A DNA stretch of 44,625 nt. Source: a virus. Positions 31,350 through 38,885 of this stretch are shown here, one piece after another; the first letter of the stretch is position 1; each line of letters opens with the position of its first letter. The DNA lies in the IMG/VR virus record IMGVR_UViG_3300025009_000181, positions 1-44,625 of that record. One strand, given 5' to 3'. Below the pieces are notes generated by a model. It was given only the letters and a program-made list of their open reading frames with translations, made no database searches and was not told the origin of the DNA. The position numbers were made by a program, and so were the translations under genes.

Positions 31350-31898
31350 ATGACGGTAATTGACATCAAAACGGCAGCGGCGAACAAGCACAAAAAGGTG
31401 AACTTCCTGAATCTGGTCGATGATGACGGTAATCAGATGCGAGTGGACCCGGAAGACTTCCACGTTCCTGTATCGGACACACACGGACATTCGGAGAGAT
31501 TCCAATTTCGGGGACTGAATCAGCTTAAGGCGATGGTGATGGAAGTGGTGCAGACGAAACAATTCCCGTACCGATCCGACTCCGACCTACTCCGCCACGC
31601 ACTCGTCCGCCACATGCGGTGGCTAACGGATTTAGGTTACATTGGGAAAAACTCAATCTTCACGGCGGATGCGATTATATCAATTACAAGAGATGACGAG
31701 ATACACCAAGAATTTGTGGTATCGATTGATAAATTAGTGGACAGGGTGAATTACCACCGGCACCACAAGGACGACGAAGCAGCGGATGAGATGATTGAAA
31801 CGGTATGGGGACTGATTGAACAGTTGCCGGAAGAAAATAGATGGAAAAAAAGATACAGGGATGAAATGGAGGCAAAGTTCGGGGAACGAAAAAAATAA
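31350..31898 (+). CDS. Hypothetical protein opening the replication block
   Basis: This 182-residue protein starts at ATG 31350 (GAGGG upstream); the longer frame from 31077 runs back through repeats and is discounted. The N-terminal 35 residues are basic. Residues about 50-90 contain a strand (Glu-Arg-Phe-Gln-Phe-Arg-Gly-Leu) followed by helices (Leu-Lys-Ala-Met-Val-Met-Glu-Val-Val and Ser-Asp-Leu-Leu-Arg-His-Ala-Leu). That is a strand-helix-helix order resembling a ribbon-helix-helix DNA-binding unit, but weakly. The C-terminus is charged and helical. It may regulate the repeats just upstream. Confidence 0.68.
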   Translation: MTVIDIKTAAANKHKKVNFLNLVDDDGNQMRVDPEDFHVPVSDTHGHSERFQFRGLNQLKAMVMEVVQTKQFPYRSDSDLLRHALVRHMRWLTDLGYIGKNSIFTADAIISITRDDEIHQEFVVSIDKLVDRVNYHRHHKDDEAADEMIETVWGLIEQLPEENRWKKRYRDEMEAKFGERKK

Positions 31899-31950
31899 GG
31901 AACAGATACACACACGCGTATACGCACGACAATCCAGCCGGGAGATTGGG

Positions 31951-33576
31951 ATGAGACACGAGCAGCAGCACGATGCACCACCCCCATGTGTATTCGGGGT
32001 CGGGGAGAAGTTCAATAACTGGCGACCGGATCAATTCAACGTCGTCACGTCTATTACAGATTCAGCCAACCGATACATAATGCCGATCTGTCCAACTGGT
32101 TTTGGCAAATCCCTCACCTATACTGTTGCGTCCCTTATTGACGGGGGGCGATCGATTATCCTCACCAGCACTAAAGCGTTGCAGGATCAGCTTGTCCGCG
32201 ACTTCCCCGGTATCATCGTCGATATCAGGGGGAAGGACAACTATAAGTGTAAGCTTATGGGGGGATACGCGACGTGCGGGTACGGTCCCTGTAATTTCGG
32301 GGTGCGGTGCGGGTTCCAAAAGGGTGGATGCGAGTACTACGATCGGGTGAGGCTGGCGCTCCAATCGAAAGTGGTGGTAACAAATTATGCGTACTGGTTC
32401 AACCAAAAGGGGTGGGGGGGAGCAGCTGGTGGATACGAGCACCAATTCAGTATGGTGATCTGCGACGAGGCACACGAACTCCCCGAGGCACTATCGACTT
32501 TCCTCACGCACGAGATCAAGCGGAACAAAAAAGACGACGGGCATATAGTGAACCGCATAGTTGATTCATTCCCCGACCAGCACCCAGCCGAAATAGAAGC
32601 ATGGGTGAAAAGATCAATCGGGGCAGTGGTGCCGGAATTGGAAGCGCGGGTGGAGCACATCAAGGGGGGTGGGGCGGGACAATCCGAGATGAAAGACACG
32701 AAGGTGCTGAAGAGCCTACACGAGGCGCTGGTATTCATCAACAGGGCGTGGACGGCGGACCCAGGTAATATCGTGATCTACCGAACCGGTGTAGGTAAGG
32801 ACACAATCACCGCGTCCCTTGTGTGGCCGTACGATTTCACGGAGTCGGTGCTATGCAAATCCGTCGCAAAGATTGTATTCACCAGCGCCACCGTTACACC
32901 GAAAACACTGTCATTACTTGGTATAGATACAAGTGAAGTGCATCAGATGGAAGTCGACCACCCGTTCCCACTGGAGAACCGGATGCTGACGCATATCAAC
33001 ACGTGCCGGTTGAATTTCCGCTCCCCACCAGCCGACATCCAGCGGTGGCTGATGCGGATAGACCAGATAATCAAACCACGACTGGACAGAAAGGGGATAG
33101 TGCATACAGTATCATATAGTCGGCAGAAGCAGGTGATGGAAGCAAGCAAGTTGGTGGAGCACATGATAACGCACGACAGCCGGGGAACGAACGACACCGT
33201 TGCGGCATTCAAGCTAAATCCAGACCCAGGCGTACTTGTTTCCCCCGTACTTACTACCGGTTATGACTTCCCTGGGGGCGAGTGCCGATATCAAATTATC
33301 GGGAAGATCGCGTATCCGGACGTCAGCGACCCCGTGATCAAGCGACGTCTTACTATGGACCCCGATTATGCATCCTATATTGCAATGCAGCGACTAATTC
33401 AAACATGTGGAAGGGGGGTGAGGAGTCACGACGATTGGTGTGAGAATTTTGTAATCGATGACAATGTGAAGTGGTTCATGGACAAGTACAAGAAATTTGC
33501 ACCGAAATGGTTTCGGCGCAGCGTACAATTTGCGGGGAACACGATTCCGCGACCCCGCAGTATCGAAAACACATAA
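31951..33576 (+). CDS. Superfamily 2 helicase with Fe-S cysteines (DinG/XPD-like)
   Basis: This 541-residue helicase starts at ATG 31951 after GGGAG; the frame upstream overlaps the preceding gene and is discounted. Motif I is Pro-Thr-Gly-Phe-Gly-Lys-Ser at 48-54. Motif II is Cys-Asp-Glu-Ala-His at 171-175. Between them lie Cys100, Cys109, Cys114, Cys120 and Cys127, the position of the Fe-S cluster in DinG/XPD helicases. Near the C-terminus Gln-Arg-Leu-Ile-Gln-Thr-Cys-Gly-Arg-Gly-Val-Arg is motif VI. Such enzymes unwind DNA 5' to 3'. It opens the replication and repair block with an ssDNA-binding-like gene right after it. Confidence 0.9.
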   Translation: MRHEQQHDAPPPCVFGVGEKFNNWRPDQFNVVTSITDSANRYIMPICPTGFGKSLTYTVASLIDGGRSIILTSTKALQDQLVRDFPGIIVDIRGKDNYKCKLMGGYATCGYGPCNFGVRCGFQKGGCEYYDRVRLALQSKVVVTNYAYWFNQKGWGGAAGGYEHQFSMVICDEAHELPEALSTFLTHEIKRNKKDDGHIVNRIVDSFPDQHPAEIEAWVKRSIGAVVPELEARVEHIKGGGAGQSEMKDTKVLKSLHEALVFINRAWTADPGNIVIYRTGVGKDTITASLVWPYDFTESVLCKSVAKIVFTSATVTPKTLSLLGIDTSEVHQMEVDHPFPLENRMLTHINTCRLNFRSPPADIQRWLMRIDQIIKPRLDRKGIVHTVSYSRQKQVMEASKLVEHMITHDSRGTNDTVAAFKLNPDPGVLVSPVLTTGYDFPGGECRYQIIGKIAYPDVSDPVIKRRLTMDPDYASYIAMQRLIQTCGRGVRSHDDWCENFVIDDNVKWFMDKYKKFAPKWFRRSVQFAGNTIPRPRSIENT

Positions 33577-33588
33577 GGAGAATGTATC

Positions 33589-34449
33589 ATGGTAGACAAA
33601 GGAAAAGTGAGCTGGGGAGCGAACAATCTGGTAGTTGGCGGCGGCGGTGCACCGGACGGTATGTATGATTTCGGCAACTGCCGTTTCATGCGGACGGACT
33701 ACAACGGGAAGCTGGACGAAGAGGTGACGGTATTCGCGGCGGACCTGCTGGATGCGGAGGGGGAGGAGCACCCCGAAATGTGGACGGTGGGACACGATGA
33801 TCTGCGACCGAGCACGGACGGGGAAACGGAAGCGGAAGAAGGTCCGTACCTGATCAACATCGGGGATGCGCGGGGCGTCAACAACAACAGCAAATTCGGG
33901 CGTCTCGTTGCAAGCCTGGGGTTGGCTGGTTTTGAGGACGACAAATTCGACGGGTCCGCCCCCGCCTTCAATGGTATGAATGCGGAAATGGTGAACGAAG
34001 AGGTGACGTACAAGGCGTTCAAAAAGAAGGGGGGGAAGAAGGGGGAAAAAGAGGGGGACGGGCAGGATCAGAAGAGAACGGTGTTGATCGTGAAGAGTAT
34101 CAACCGCTTCCCGTGGGATGCTCCAGCCAAACCCACCGCGAAGGGGAAACCGGGTGCAGCCAAACCGGGTGCCGCATCCAAACCCGCCACCACGAACAAA
34201 GCCGCCGGGAAGCCTGCACCGGAAGTGGATGAAGAGATCAGCAACGAGGTGATGGAGATGATGCTGGAAGTGCTGGAGGAGAAGGGGGGTAGCGTATCGA
34301 AGTCCGCCCTCGCCGGCATCGCCTTCAAGAAGTTGGCGAAAAGCCCGAACCGGAGCGCGATCGTGAAACTTCTCGGTAACGCTGAATTTCTCGGTGCGGA
34401 GGACAATCCCTGGGTGTTCGACGGCACCACCATTTCGCTGCCGGAGTAA
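33589..34449 (+). CDS. Putative single-stranded-DNA-binding or replication accessory protein
   Basis: This 286-residue protein starts at ATG 33589 with AAGGAG upstream. Residues 1-165 form a beta-rich domain (Gly-Met-Tyr-Asp-Phe-Gly-Asn-Cys strand, Val-Phe-Ala-Ala-Asp-Leu, Tyr-Leu-Ile-Asn-Ile-Gly-Asp) with Lys/Gly-rich inserts. A Pro/Ala/Lys linker spans about 180-210. The C-terminal 75 residues are a helical domain resembling a small winged helix (Glu-Val-Met-Glu-Met-Met-Leu-Glu, Ser-Lys-Ser-Ala-Leu-Ala-Gly-Ile-Ala). Similar proteins follow helicases in several phages and are often called ssDNA-binding proteins; this is by position and layout only. Confidence 0.7.
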   Translation: MVDKGKVSWGANNLVVGGGGAPDGMYDFGNCRFMRTDYNGKLDEEVTVFAADLLDAEGEEHPEMWTVGHDDLRPSTDGETEAEEGPYLINIGDARGVNNNSKFGRLVASLGLAGFEDDKFDGSAPAFNGMNAEMVNEEVTYKAFKKKGGKKGEKEGDGQDQKRTVLIVKSINRFPWDAPAKPTAKGKPGAAKPGAASKPATTNKAAGKPAPEVDEEISNEVMEMMLEVLEEKGGSVSKSALAGIAFKKLAKSPNRSAIVKLLGNAEFLGAEDNPWVFDGTTISLPE

Positions 34450-34458
34450 GACGGTCAG

Positions 34459-34547
34459 GTGCTGGAGCAGTTGGCCGTTACGCTTCTCGGTGGACATGAA
34501 AAACTGTCCCATATGCAGCGAACCAAATAGCCAACTACCTGCAGCAC
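34459..34547 (+). other. Potential long-range RNA stem in the gap after the ssDNA-binding-like gene
   Basis: GTGCTG at 34459-34464 pairs with CAGCAC at 34542-34547, and GTTGGC near 34470 with GCCAAC near 34530, forming a bulged outer stem just before the terminator hairpin at 34553. It may be part of an attenuator; pairing is imperfect and the evidence is weak. Confidence 0.4.
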
Positions 34548-34552
34548 TCGCC

Positions 34553-34586
34553 GGGAGGGGGTGCAATGTCGGCCCCCTCCCATTTT
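34553..34586 (+). terminator. Rho-independent-type terminator
   Basis: GGGAGGGGG at 34553-34561 pairs with CCCCCTCCC at 34573-34581 around an 11-base loop, followed by ATTTT. It lies 100 bp after the stop at 34449 and before the gene at 34611, splitting the rightward block into two units. Confidence 0.8.
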
Positions 34587-34610
34587 CACCACAAATTGGA
34601 GGACACGACG

Positions 34611-34811
34611 ATGGGTGAAGCACGGAGACGCGGAACGTTTGAGGAACGGAGGAAACAAGCAATTGCGAGGGGACGCGTGAAGTGGATGAAAGAATTGGGG
34701 GAGAAGCGGCAGAAGGAGGTGAAGCGGGACATGGGGCGGGCGCAGTATAACCGCTCCATCATGGCGCAAGTGTTCCAGCGGCTGTTCGGGTTTCGGGTGA
34801 AAACCAAATAA
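34611..34811 (+). CDS. Small highly basic protein
   Basis: This 66-residue protein starts at ATG 34611, eight bases after GGAGG. It is very basic (many Arg and Lys) and helical, with Arg-Arg-Arg-Gly-Thr-Phe-Glu-Glu-Arg-Arg and Lys-Arg-Gln-Lys-Glu-Val-Lys-Arg, ending in Phe-Gln-Arg-Leu-Phe-Gly-Phe. It probably binds nucleic acid or an acidic partner. It is the first gene after the terminator at 34553. No family recognised. Confidence 0.65.
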   Translation: MGEARRRGTFEERRKQAIARGRVKWMKELGEKRQKEVKRDMGRAQYNRSIMAQVFQRLFGFRVKTK

Positions 34812-34834
34812 ATAAATAAACGGGGGTGCTTGTC

Positions 34835-35065
34835 ATGGCGCGGATGTTTATGCAACTGAATGGTTTCTCCACTACACTCGATCAGAAGCAGCGGGACCGG
34901 GTGGAACACATACTGTCATACGTGCAGTGGGATGTGCTCACCGAACGGGAGCTTGACCTGATGGGGAGCTTTGAGGCGCAGTTCCAGCGGAACGGGAACC
35001 TGTCGGATCGGCAGCTTGAGGTGATGGAATCGATATTCTCCAAATCAAACGAACGGGACGCGTAA
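34835..35065 (+). CDS. Small helical protein, unknown
   Basis: This 76-residue protein starts at ATG 34835 after GGGGGTG; the GTG at 34826 is part of that site. It contains two Leu/Glu-rich helices (His-Ile-Leu-Ser-Tyr-Val-Gln-Trp-Asp and Leu-Asp-Leu-Met-Gly-Ser-Phe-Glu) followed by a third with Gln-Leu-Glu-Val-Met-Glu-Ser-Ile-Phe. No metal or catalytic motif is visible. It may be a small helical adaptor; function unknown. Confidence 0.64.
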   Translation: MARMFMQLNGFSTTLDQKQRDRVEHILSYVQWDVLTERELDLMGSFEAQFQRNGNLSDRQLEVMESIFSKSNERDA

Positions 35066-35077
35066 GGAGCAACCCCA

Positions 35078-35530
35078 ATGGCGCGCAAGCATCGACAGGA
35101 ACCGATACGGGAACTGGACTACGGTCGTGGTTATGTATACTGCCCTTCCCGTGGTGACGGTGTGGCGAAAGTAAAGGATGCGAACGGGAAAGAGCGCGCA
35201 CTCGCAACCGGGAGTGAACGCGTGTGCGTCGAGTTGTGCTGGTACTACACGAAGATTGCGGACCATTACCACTGTGTACACCGTTGTGGCTTATCTGATT
35301 GGGAGCGGGCAATACCGGCTGATGCGGTTACCACTTGCAGCAGTTGTGGTCACACGGTCCTCCGCATCATGAGCAGCGTCTGCCCGGTGTGCGGCGCATC
35401 ACTAATCAAAATGGCTGAACCGGAACCGGAACCAGAAATACCGGTGGTGTTCTGGTCCCCAGCGGACTTAATCAACGACATCGATGACGATGAGGAGGAG
35501 TTTATATTATGGAAAGTATACGGGACCTGA
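35078..35530 (+). CDS. Protein with Cys pairs, zinc-ribbon-like
   Basis: This 150-residue protein starts at ATG 35078 after TAAGGAG. It has several Cys: Tyr-Cys-Pro, Val-Cys-Val-Glu-Leu-Cys, His-Cys-Val-His-Arg-Cys, then Cys-Ser-Ser-Cys-Gly and Cys-Pro-Val-Cys-Gly, the last two forming a standard zinc ribbon at about residues 87-110. The C-terminus is acidic (a run of Asp/Glu) and supplies the GAGGAGGAG ribosome site of the next gene, mazZ, which it overlaps by 22 bases. The coupling to mazZ may hint at a shared process; the function is unknown. Confidence 0.68.
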   Translation: MARKHRQEPIRELDYGRGYVYCPSRGDGVAKVKDANGKERALATGSERVCVELCWYYTKIADHYHCVHRCGLSDWERAIPADAVTTCSSCGHTVLRIMSSVCPVCGASLIKMAEPEPEPEIPVVFWSPADLINDIDDDEEEFILWKVYGT

Positions 35531-36051
35531 CACGAGCGATTGAACTTGCATCCACATTGGTGCCAGGGGAATGTATATGCAAAACGATGAGTGAAGAGGA
35601 CGAGTTGTGTCACCACTGCTTCATTACAGATGTGTTGACTCGCTGCCGGTTATTTGTTCAGCAGCGCTCCCACGTGCTCGATTACACGGACGAGGTGAAC
35701 AAAGCCGCGATCTACCCAGGCAAGGATAAAGGGATCTTCGGCCTTCTTTACGCGATTCTCGGTCTTGTCGGTGAAGCGGGGGAAGTCGCGAATGCGGTGA
35801 AGAAAGAATTACGTGATAACCAAAAGGTGGTGGACGTCATCGAGGCTTTTGGTGACCTGAACTTGCACCGGCTTGGTGTGAAGACGGACGACATCGGAGA
35901 AGAAATAGGTGACCTGATGTTTTACGCTGTTCGTGCAGCGGTCGAATCCGGACACCACGACTTGCGGCAAATCCTCGGAATAAACATCGCGAAAATAAGG
36001 GAGAAGCGGGAGCTGATACTGAAAGAAAGAATAAACCGCGACCACAAGTAA
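35509..36051 (+). CDS. mazZ: MazG-like nucleotide pyrophosphohydrolase, MazZ candidate
   Basis: This 180-residue protein starts at ATG 35509 after GAGGAGGAG. The MazG/all-alpha NTP pyrophosphohydrolase signature is clear: Gly-Leu-Val-Gly-Glu-Ala-Gly-Glu-Val-Ala at 85-94 (Glu89 and Glu92) and Glu-Glu-Ile-Gly-Asp-Leu-Met-Phe-Tyr at 131-139 (Glu132 and Asp135), the metal-binding ExxE and ExxD pairs. In Z-DNA phages MazZ removes pyrophosphate from (d)GTP to give dGMP for PurZ; that role is inferred from the co-resident purZ and polymerase genes. The N-terminal 60 residues carry Cys22, Cys24, Cys34 and Cys37, an unusual possible zinc site. Confidence 0.85.
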   Translation: MESIRDLTRAIELASTLVPGECICKTMSEEDELCHHCFITDVLTRCRLFVQQRSHVLDYTDEVNKAAIYPGKDKGIFGLLYAILGLVGEAGEVANAVKKELRDNQKVVDVIEAFGDLNLHRLGVKTDDIGEEIGDLMFYAVRAAVESGHHDLRQILGINIAKIREKRELILKERINRDHK

Positions 36052-36061
36052 AGGAGCCGCC

Positions 36062-36667
36062 ATGCCATCACCACCACGATCACGCGTTATATCATTAAAA
36101 TCACAGATGCGCCAGCCACGGGTGCAGGTGATGGAAGAAGCGTATTCACCTTTTGAGGACAACACACACCGTACCCGTGGGGATGGGGTGGTGCACCTCA
36201 CCGACATCATCAAAGCTCTTGAGTCGCGGGATTACAGTGGTAACAAGTGGGACATGCCACTCACCGCCGATTGTGGGTTCATCTGGGAGGTGGCACTGGA
36301 ACGTGCATATAAAGAGCGGCTTGGTATTCGACCGGGGGAGATAGAGGTGGATGGCATTATCTGCTCCCCCGATGGATTTGCGGATGACCCGTTGGGGAAA
36401 GTGGATCTTGTTGATAGCGAGTACAAGCTCACCTGGAAGTCCAGCCGGAACCAGATCACGGACAACTGGTACTACATGACGCAATTCAAGGGGTACTGCC
36501 ACGTACTCCAAACGAATGTGGTGTTGGCGCGGGTGCTGTACGTCTGCGGGGATTACAGGGGAAGTGGACCCCAATATGTCGTGTACCGGATTGAATACGA
36601 TCCAAAAGAAATAAAGGAAAATTGGGAGAATATGGTGGGATACGCAAGGGGAGCGGGGTGGTTGTAA
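36062..36667 (+). CDS. PD-(D/E)xK nuclease, Cas4/RecB-like
   Basis: This 201-residue protein starts at ATG 36062 after AAGGAG. The centre has Ile-Ile-Cys-Ser-Pro-Asp-Gly-Phe-Ala-Asp-Asp, then Leu-Val-Asp-Ser-Glu-Tyr-Lys-Leu-Thr-Trp-Lys at about residues 117-128. This is the D ... ExK active site of the PD-(D/E)xK fold, preceded by a Gly-x-x-x-Glu helix. A later Gln-Phe-Lys-Gly-Tyr-Cys motif resembles the QxxxY box of Cas4/RecB exonucleases. There is no complete set of four Fe-S cysteines. It lies beside a Sak4-like ATPase and an ERCC4-type nuclease, suggesting a recombination or end-processing role. Confidence 0.82.
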   Translation: MPSPPRSRVISLKSQMRQPRVQVMEEAYSPFEDNTHRTRGDGVVHLTDIIKALESRDYSGNKWDMPLTADCGFIWEVALERAYKERLGIRPGEIEVDGIICSPDGFADDPLGKVDLVDSEYKLTWKSSRNQITDNWYYMTQFKGYCHVLQTNVVLARVLYVCGDYRGSGPQYVVYRIEYDPKEIKENWENMVGYARGAGWL

Positions 36668-36759
36668 TGGAGGGACTGCTGATCGGAAGCCCAACGGGTG
36701 AGATGGTGTGGCTGGTGCTACAGGCAATTATCGTTATACTTGTTTGCAGGAACAAATAA
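36667..36759 (+). CDS. 30-residue membrane microprotein
   Basis: ATG 36667 overlaps the nuclease stop (TAATG). The product is a short acidic start, then one hydrophobic segment (Met-Val-Trp-Leu-Val-Leu-Gln-Ala-Ile-Ile-Val-Ile-Leu-Val) and Cys-Arg-Asn-Lys at the end. It fills the gap up to the next gene's ribosome site. It is too short for further inference and could be chance. Confidence 0.45.
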   Translation: MEGLLIGSPTGEMVWLVLQAIIVILVCRNK

Positions 36760-36775
36760 ATACTGGAGGAATGGA

Positions 36776-37582
36776 ATGGCAGAAATTACGCACAACTCTT
36801 TACTTAAGCTCGGCTTTTCCCAACCGCCGACGATGGTGAACCACCTCGTCTGCTCTTTCTATGCGCGGGATAAGGAGGGGAAGACGAACATGGCGCTCAC
36901 TGCCCCTCCCCCAATCGCCTTTTTCGACGTCGATATGGGGGTGAGTGAGCTGCTCGACAAGTTCCAGCATCTGGACAAGAAGAACTTTCTCTACTATGGT
37001 ATCAATTACGACGGGGAGGACGACGATCTCGCGGAAAAGGAGGTGAAACGAGCATTGGAGGCGTACCACGCCTGTCTCGCCGCCCCCCTATCTGCTGTCC
37101 GCTCCATCGTCTTTGACACCGACACCGAATTTTGGGAGATGCTGCGATTGGCTCGGTTCGGCAAGATCGCGGAAGTTCCACCCAATGCGTACGCAACCGT
37201 GAACCGTGAATATATCGGTATCATCAAGGCTGCGCTACGGTCCGACAAGAATGTGATACTGCTTAATCAGATGAAGGAAGAGTGGGTATCGCCTCCAGGG
37301 AAGACGAAGGAGGGGAAAAAGAAAATGGCGCAATGGAGCGGGCAGTACATACGGGACTGCATGAAGCGCCTACCATACCTCGTGCAGTTGTCCGCCCGTC
37401 TGTTCCGTGACAGCGTCGGGTACAATTGTGAGATCACGCGGTGCAGGAGAAGACCGGAGGAGGAGGGGACGATCCTAACAACCGAATACGGGGTGGATGC
37501 GGGTGTGGAGGGGGGCGGTATGTGCAATTTCCCCTTCGTGGCGGCAACCGCAACCGGAACCGATATAGAAAACTGGATGTGA
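36776..37582 (+). CDS. Sak4-like ATPase, recombination
   Basis: This 268-residue protein starts at ATG 36776, seven bases after GGAGG. The layout fits RecA-like Sak4 recombinases. A Walker A-like loop Ala-Arg-Asp-Lys-Glu-Gly-Lys-Thr at 30-37 has the usual first Gly replaced by Ala. It is followed by Ala-Leu-Thr-Ala-Pro and Phe-Phe-Asp-Val-Asp at 49-53. Walker B is Ser-Ile-Val-Phe-Asp-Thr-Asp at 110-116. A later strand Asn-Val-Ile-Leu-Leu-Asn-Gln-Met matches the sensor region. Sak4 proteins promote single-strand annealing or exchange. It neighbours nucleases and the polymerase. Confidence 0.75.
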   Translation: MAEITHNSLLKLGFSQPPTMVNHLVCSFYARDKEGKTNMALTAPPPIAFFDVDMGVSELLDKFQHLDKKNFLYYGINYDGEDDDLAEKEVKRALEAYHACLAAPLSAVRSIVFDTDTEFWEMLRLARFGKIAEVPPNAYATVNREYIGIIKAALRSDKNVILLNQMKEEWVSPPGKTKEGKKKMAQWSGQYIRDCMKRLPYLVQLSARLFRDSVGYNCEITRCRRRPEEEGTILTTEYGVDAGVEGGGMCNFPFVAATATGTDIENWM

Positions 37583-37598
37583 TTGGTGGAGGTGCGGT

Positions 37599-37787
37599 AT
37601 GGACTGTATAAAGCATGACTACCGAATCGACCGCGTTACCGTGTCCCCAATGGGGCATGCGATGAAGATTGAGCTGTACTGCGACGCTTGTATGCACCGG
37701 ATATCGACATACATAGGTCCGGTACTACTGACGTCGATACTGGAAATCAAATGGAAGAAAGAGGAGGGTGCCGATGTTGCTCCTTGA
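37599..37787 (+). CDS. Small Cys-containing protein
   Basis: This 62-residue protein starts at ATG 37599 with GGAGGTG upstream. It has Cys3, then Tyr-Cys-Asp-Ala-Cys-Met-His near residues 27-33, so a zinc site is possible, then a hydrophobic stretch and a charged tail. Its end overlaps the next start by 14 bases and supplies its GAGGAGG site. No family recognised. Confidence 0.6.
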   Translation: MDCIKHDYRIDRVTVSPMGHAMKIELYCDACMHRISTYIGPVLLTSILEIKWKKEEGADVAP

Positions 37788-38511
37788 CCAACGTATCGGA
37801 TCGGTGGAACTCCACCCACACCTGCAAACTCCCCACACCACCTGTGAACTGGAGTACGGCGATGCGGTCATATTAGGTCGTGTCGGTGACCGTGACGTGA
37901 CGATCGGGGTTGAGCGCAAGGTGCTGTTGGACCTGATTAAATCAATCGAATCCGGTCGCCTCGCCGCACACCAGCTCCCCGGTATGGGGGAACAGTATGA
38001 TCGGTCCTACCTTATTGTTGAAGGAAAATGGGGGATAGACCGGCAGCGTCACTTGTGCCGGTGGTCGGGCGGTTCCCCCAAAAATCGACGTATGGAGCCG
38101 CTTCGTCTTGGCTCCCGCGTTTACGGTTGCCGTGACATCCATTCATTTCTTAATTCAGTTATGGACATCTTCAATGTGCGACTTATTACAACCGGTGGAA
38201 TTGAGCACACCGCTGCCTGGATTGACGACATCCACTATTGGTACAACAAGCCGCGACACTCCACCGCAGAAATGATGGTAGAACAACCAGTACCGTTAAC
38301 TGGTCGGTATGAGCGCCCTTCTCCTATAGCACTCGCGGTTCGTGGTTTTACTGGTATTGGTGGTCGTCGTGCTATTGACATTAGTCACCATTTTGATTCC
38401 ATGATCGACTTGTGTGCTGCCTCCGTTTCTGATATCATGTCCGTGCCTGGAATCGGGAAGACAACAGCAGAACAACTATATAGACAACTACGAGGAGAGA
38501 AACTGTCATGA
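37774..38511 (+). CDS. ERCC4-type nuclease with helix-hairpin-helix end
   Basis: This 245-residue protein starts at ATG 37774 after GAGGAGG. It carries the XPF/ERCC4 nuclease signature Glu47-Arg-Lys-x3-Asp53 within Gly-Val-Glu-Arg-Lys-Val-Leu-Leu-Asp-Leu, preceded by Gly-Asp-Ala-Val-Ile-Leu-Gly at 29-35 (Asp30). The C-terminal 60 residues form a double helix-hairpin-helix with Gly-Phe-Thr-Gly-Ile-Gly and Val-Pro-Gly-Ile-Gly-Lys-Thr-Thr. Family members cut branched or flap DNA. Its stop overlaps the next gene by ATGA. It probably resolves replication or recombination intermediates. Confidence 0.88.
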   Translation: MLLLDQRIGSVELHPHLQTPHTTCELEYGDAVILGRVGDRDVTIGVERKVLLDLIKSIESGRLAAHQLPGMGEQYDRSYLIVEGKWGIDRQRHLCRWSGGSPKNRRMEPLRLGSRVYGCRDIHSFLNSVMDIFNVRLITTGGIEHTAAWIDDIHYWYNKPRHSTAEMMVEQPVPLTGRYERPSPIALAVRGFTGIGGRRAIDISHHFDSMIDLCAASVSDIMSVPGIGKTTAEQLYRQLRGEKLS

Positions 38512-38885
38512 ATTTCACTTCAAATGCGTTATGTGGTGAGGATGTTGCGATTAGACCTGATGGGAAGCAGAAGGTTGCGTACGTGATCGGACCACTACGA
38601 TCGAAGAATAAAGTACAGCGTGACCTCAACTTCGCTCGTGCCGCTGCCCTCGCGGAGTGGTTGTGGTTACTTGGTTTCGCCGTCATCTCCCCCCACGCGA
38701 ATGGTGGTCCTTTTGACGGCGTTGTCCCCGACCACGTCATAATGGAGGGACACAAACGCCTGATGGAAATTTCCGATATTGTAATCGTCATGGAGGTTAG
38801 TGACCTGCATGACAGTCTCGGCAGTAAGGCGGAGATTCTCGCGGCGGCAGCAAATGGGCAGGAGGTGCGCTATGTCAAGTTTTGA
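38508..38885 (+). CDS. Nucleoside 2-deoxyribosyltransferase-like protein
   Basis: This 125-residue protein starts at ATG 38508 with AGGAGAG upstream. It has the pattern of small deoxyribosyltransferase-fold (DUF4406-like) proteins: Val-Ala-Tyr-Val-Ile-Gly-Pro-Leu-Arg at 23-31, Ala-Ala-Ala-Leu-Ala-Glu-Trp-Leu-Trp, Phe-Ala-Val-Ile-Ser-Pro-His-Ala-Asn, Ile-Ser-Asp-Ile-Val-Ile-Val-Met, then Ser-Leu-Gly-Ser-Lys-Ala-Glu-Ile near the end. The last Glu matches the usual catalytic position. The family exchanges bases on deoxyribose or hydrolyses nucleotides. Position before the Z-type polymerase suggests nucleotide metabolism, but the substrate is unknown. Confidence 0.75.
   Translation: MNFTSNALCGEDVAIRPDGKQKVAYVIGPLRSKNKVQRDLNFARAAALAEWLWLLGFAVISPHANGGPFDGVVPDHVIMEGHKRLMEISDIVIVMEVSDLHDSLGSKAEILAAAANGQEVRYVKF

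Noticed and set aside
33394-34662. A 422-codon leftward open frame opposite the helicase and ssDNA-binding-like genes
   Set aside because: It is antisense to two clear genes with good ribosome sites, and its sequence has no domain character.
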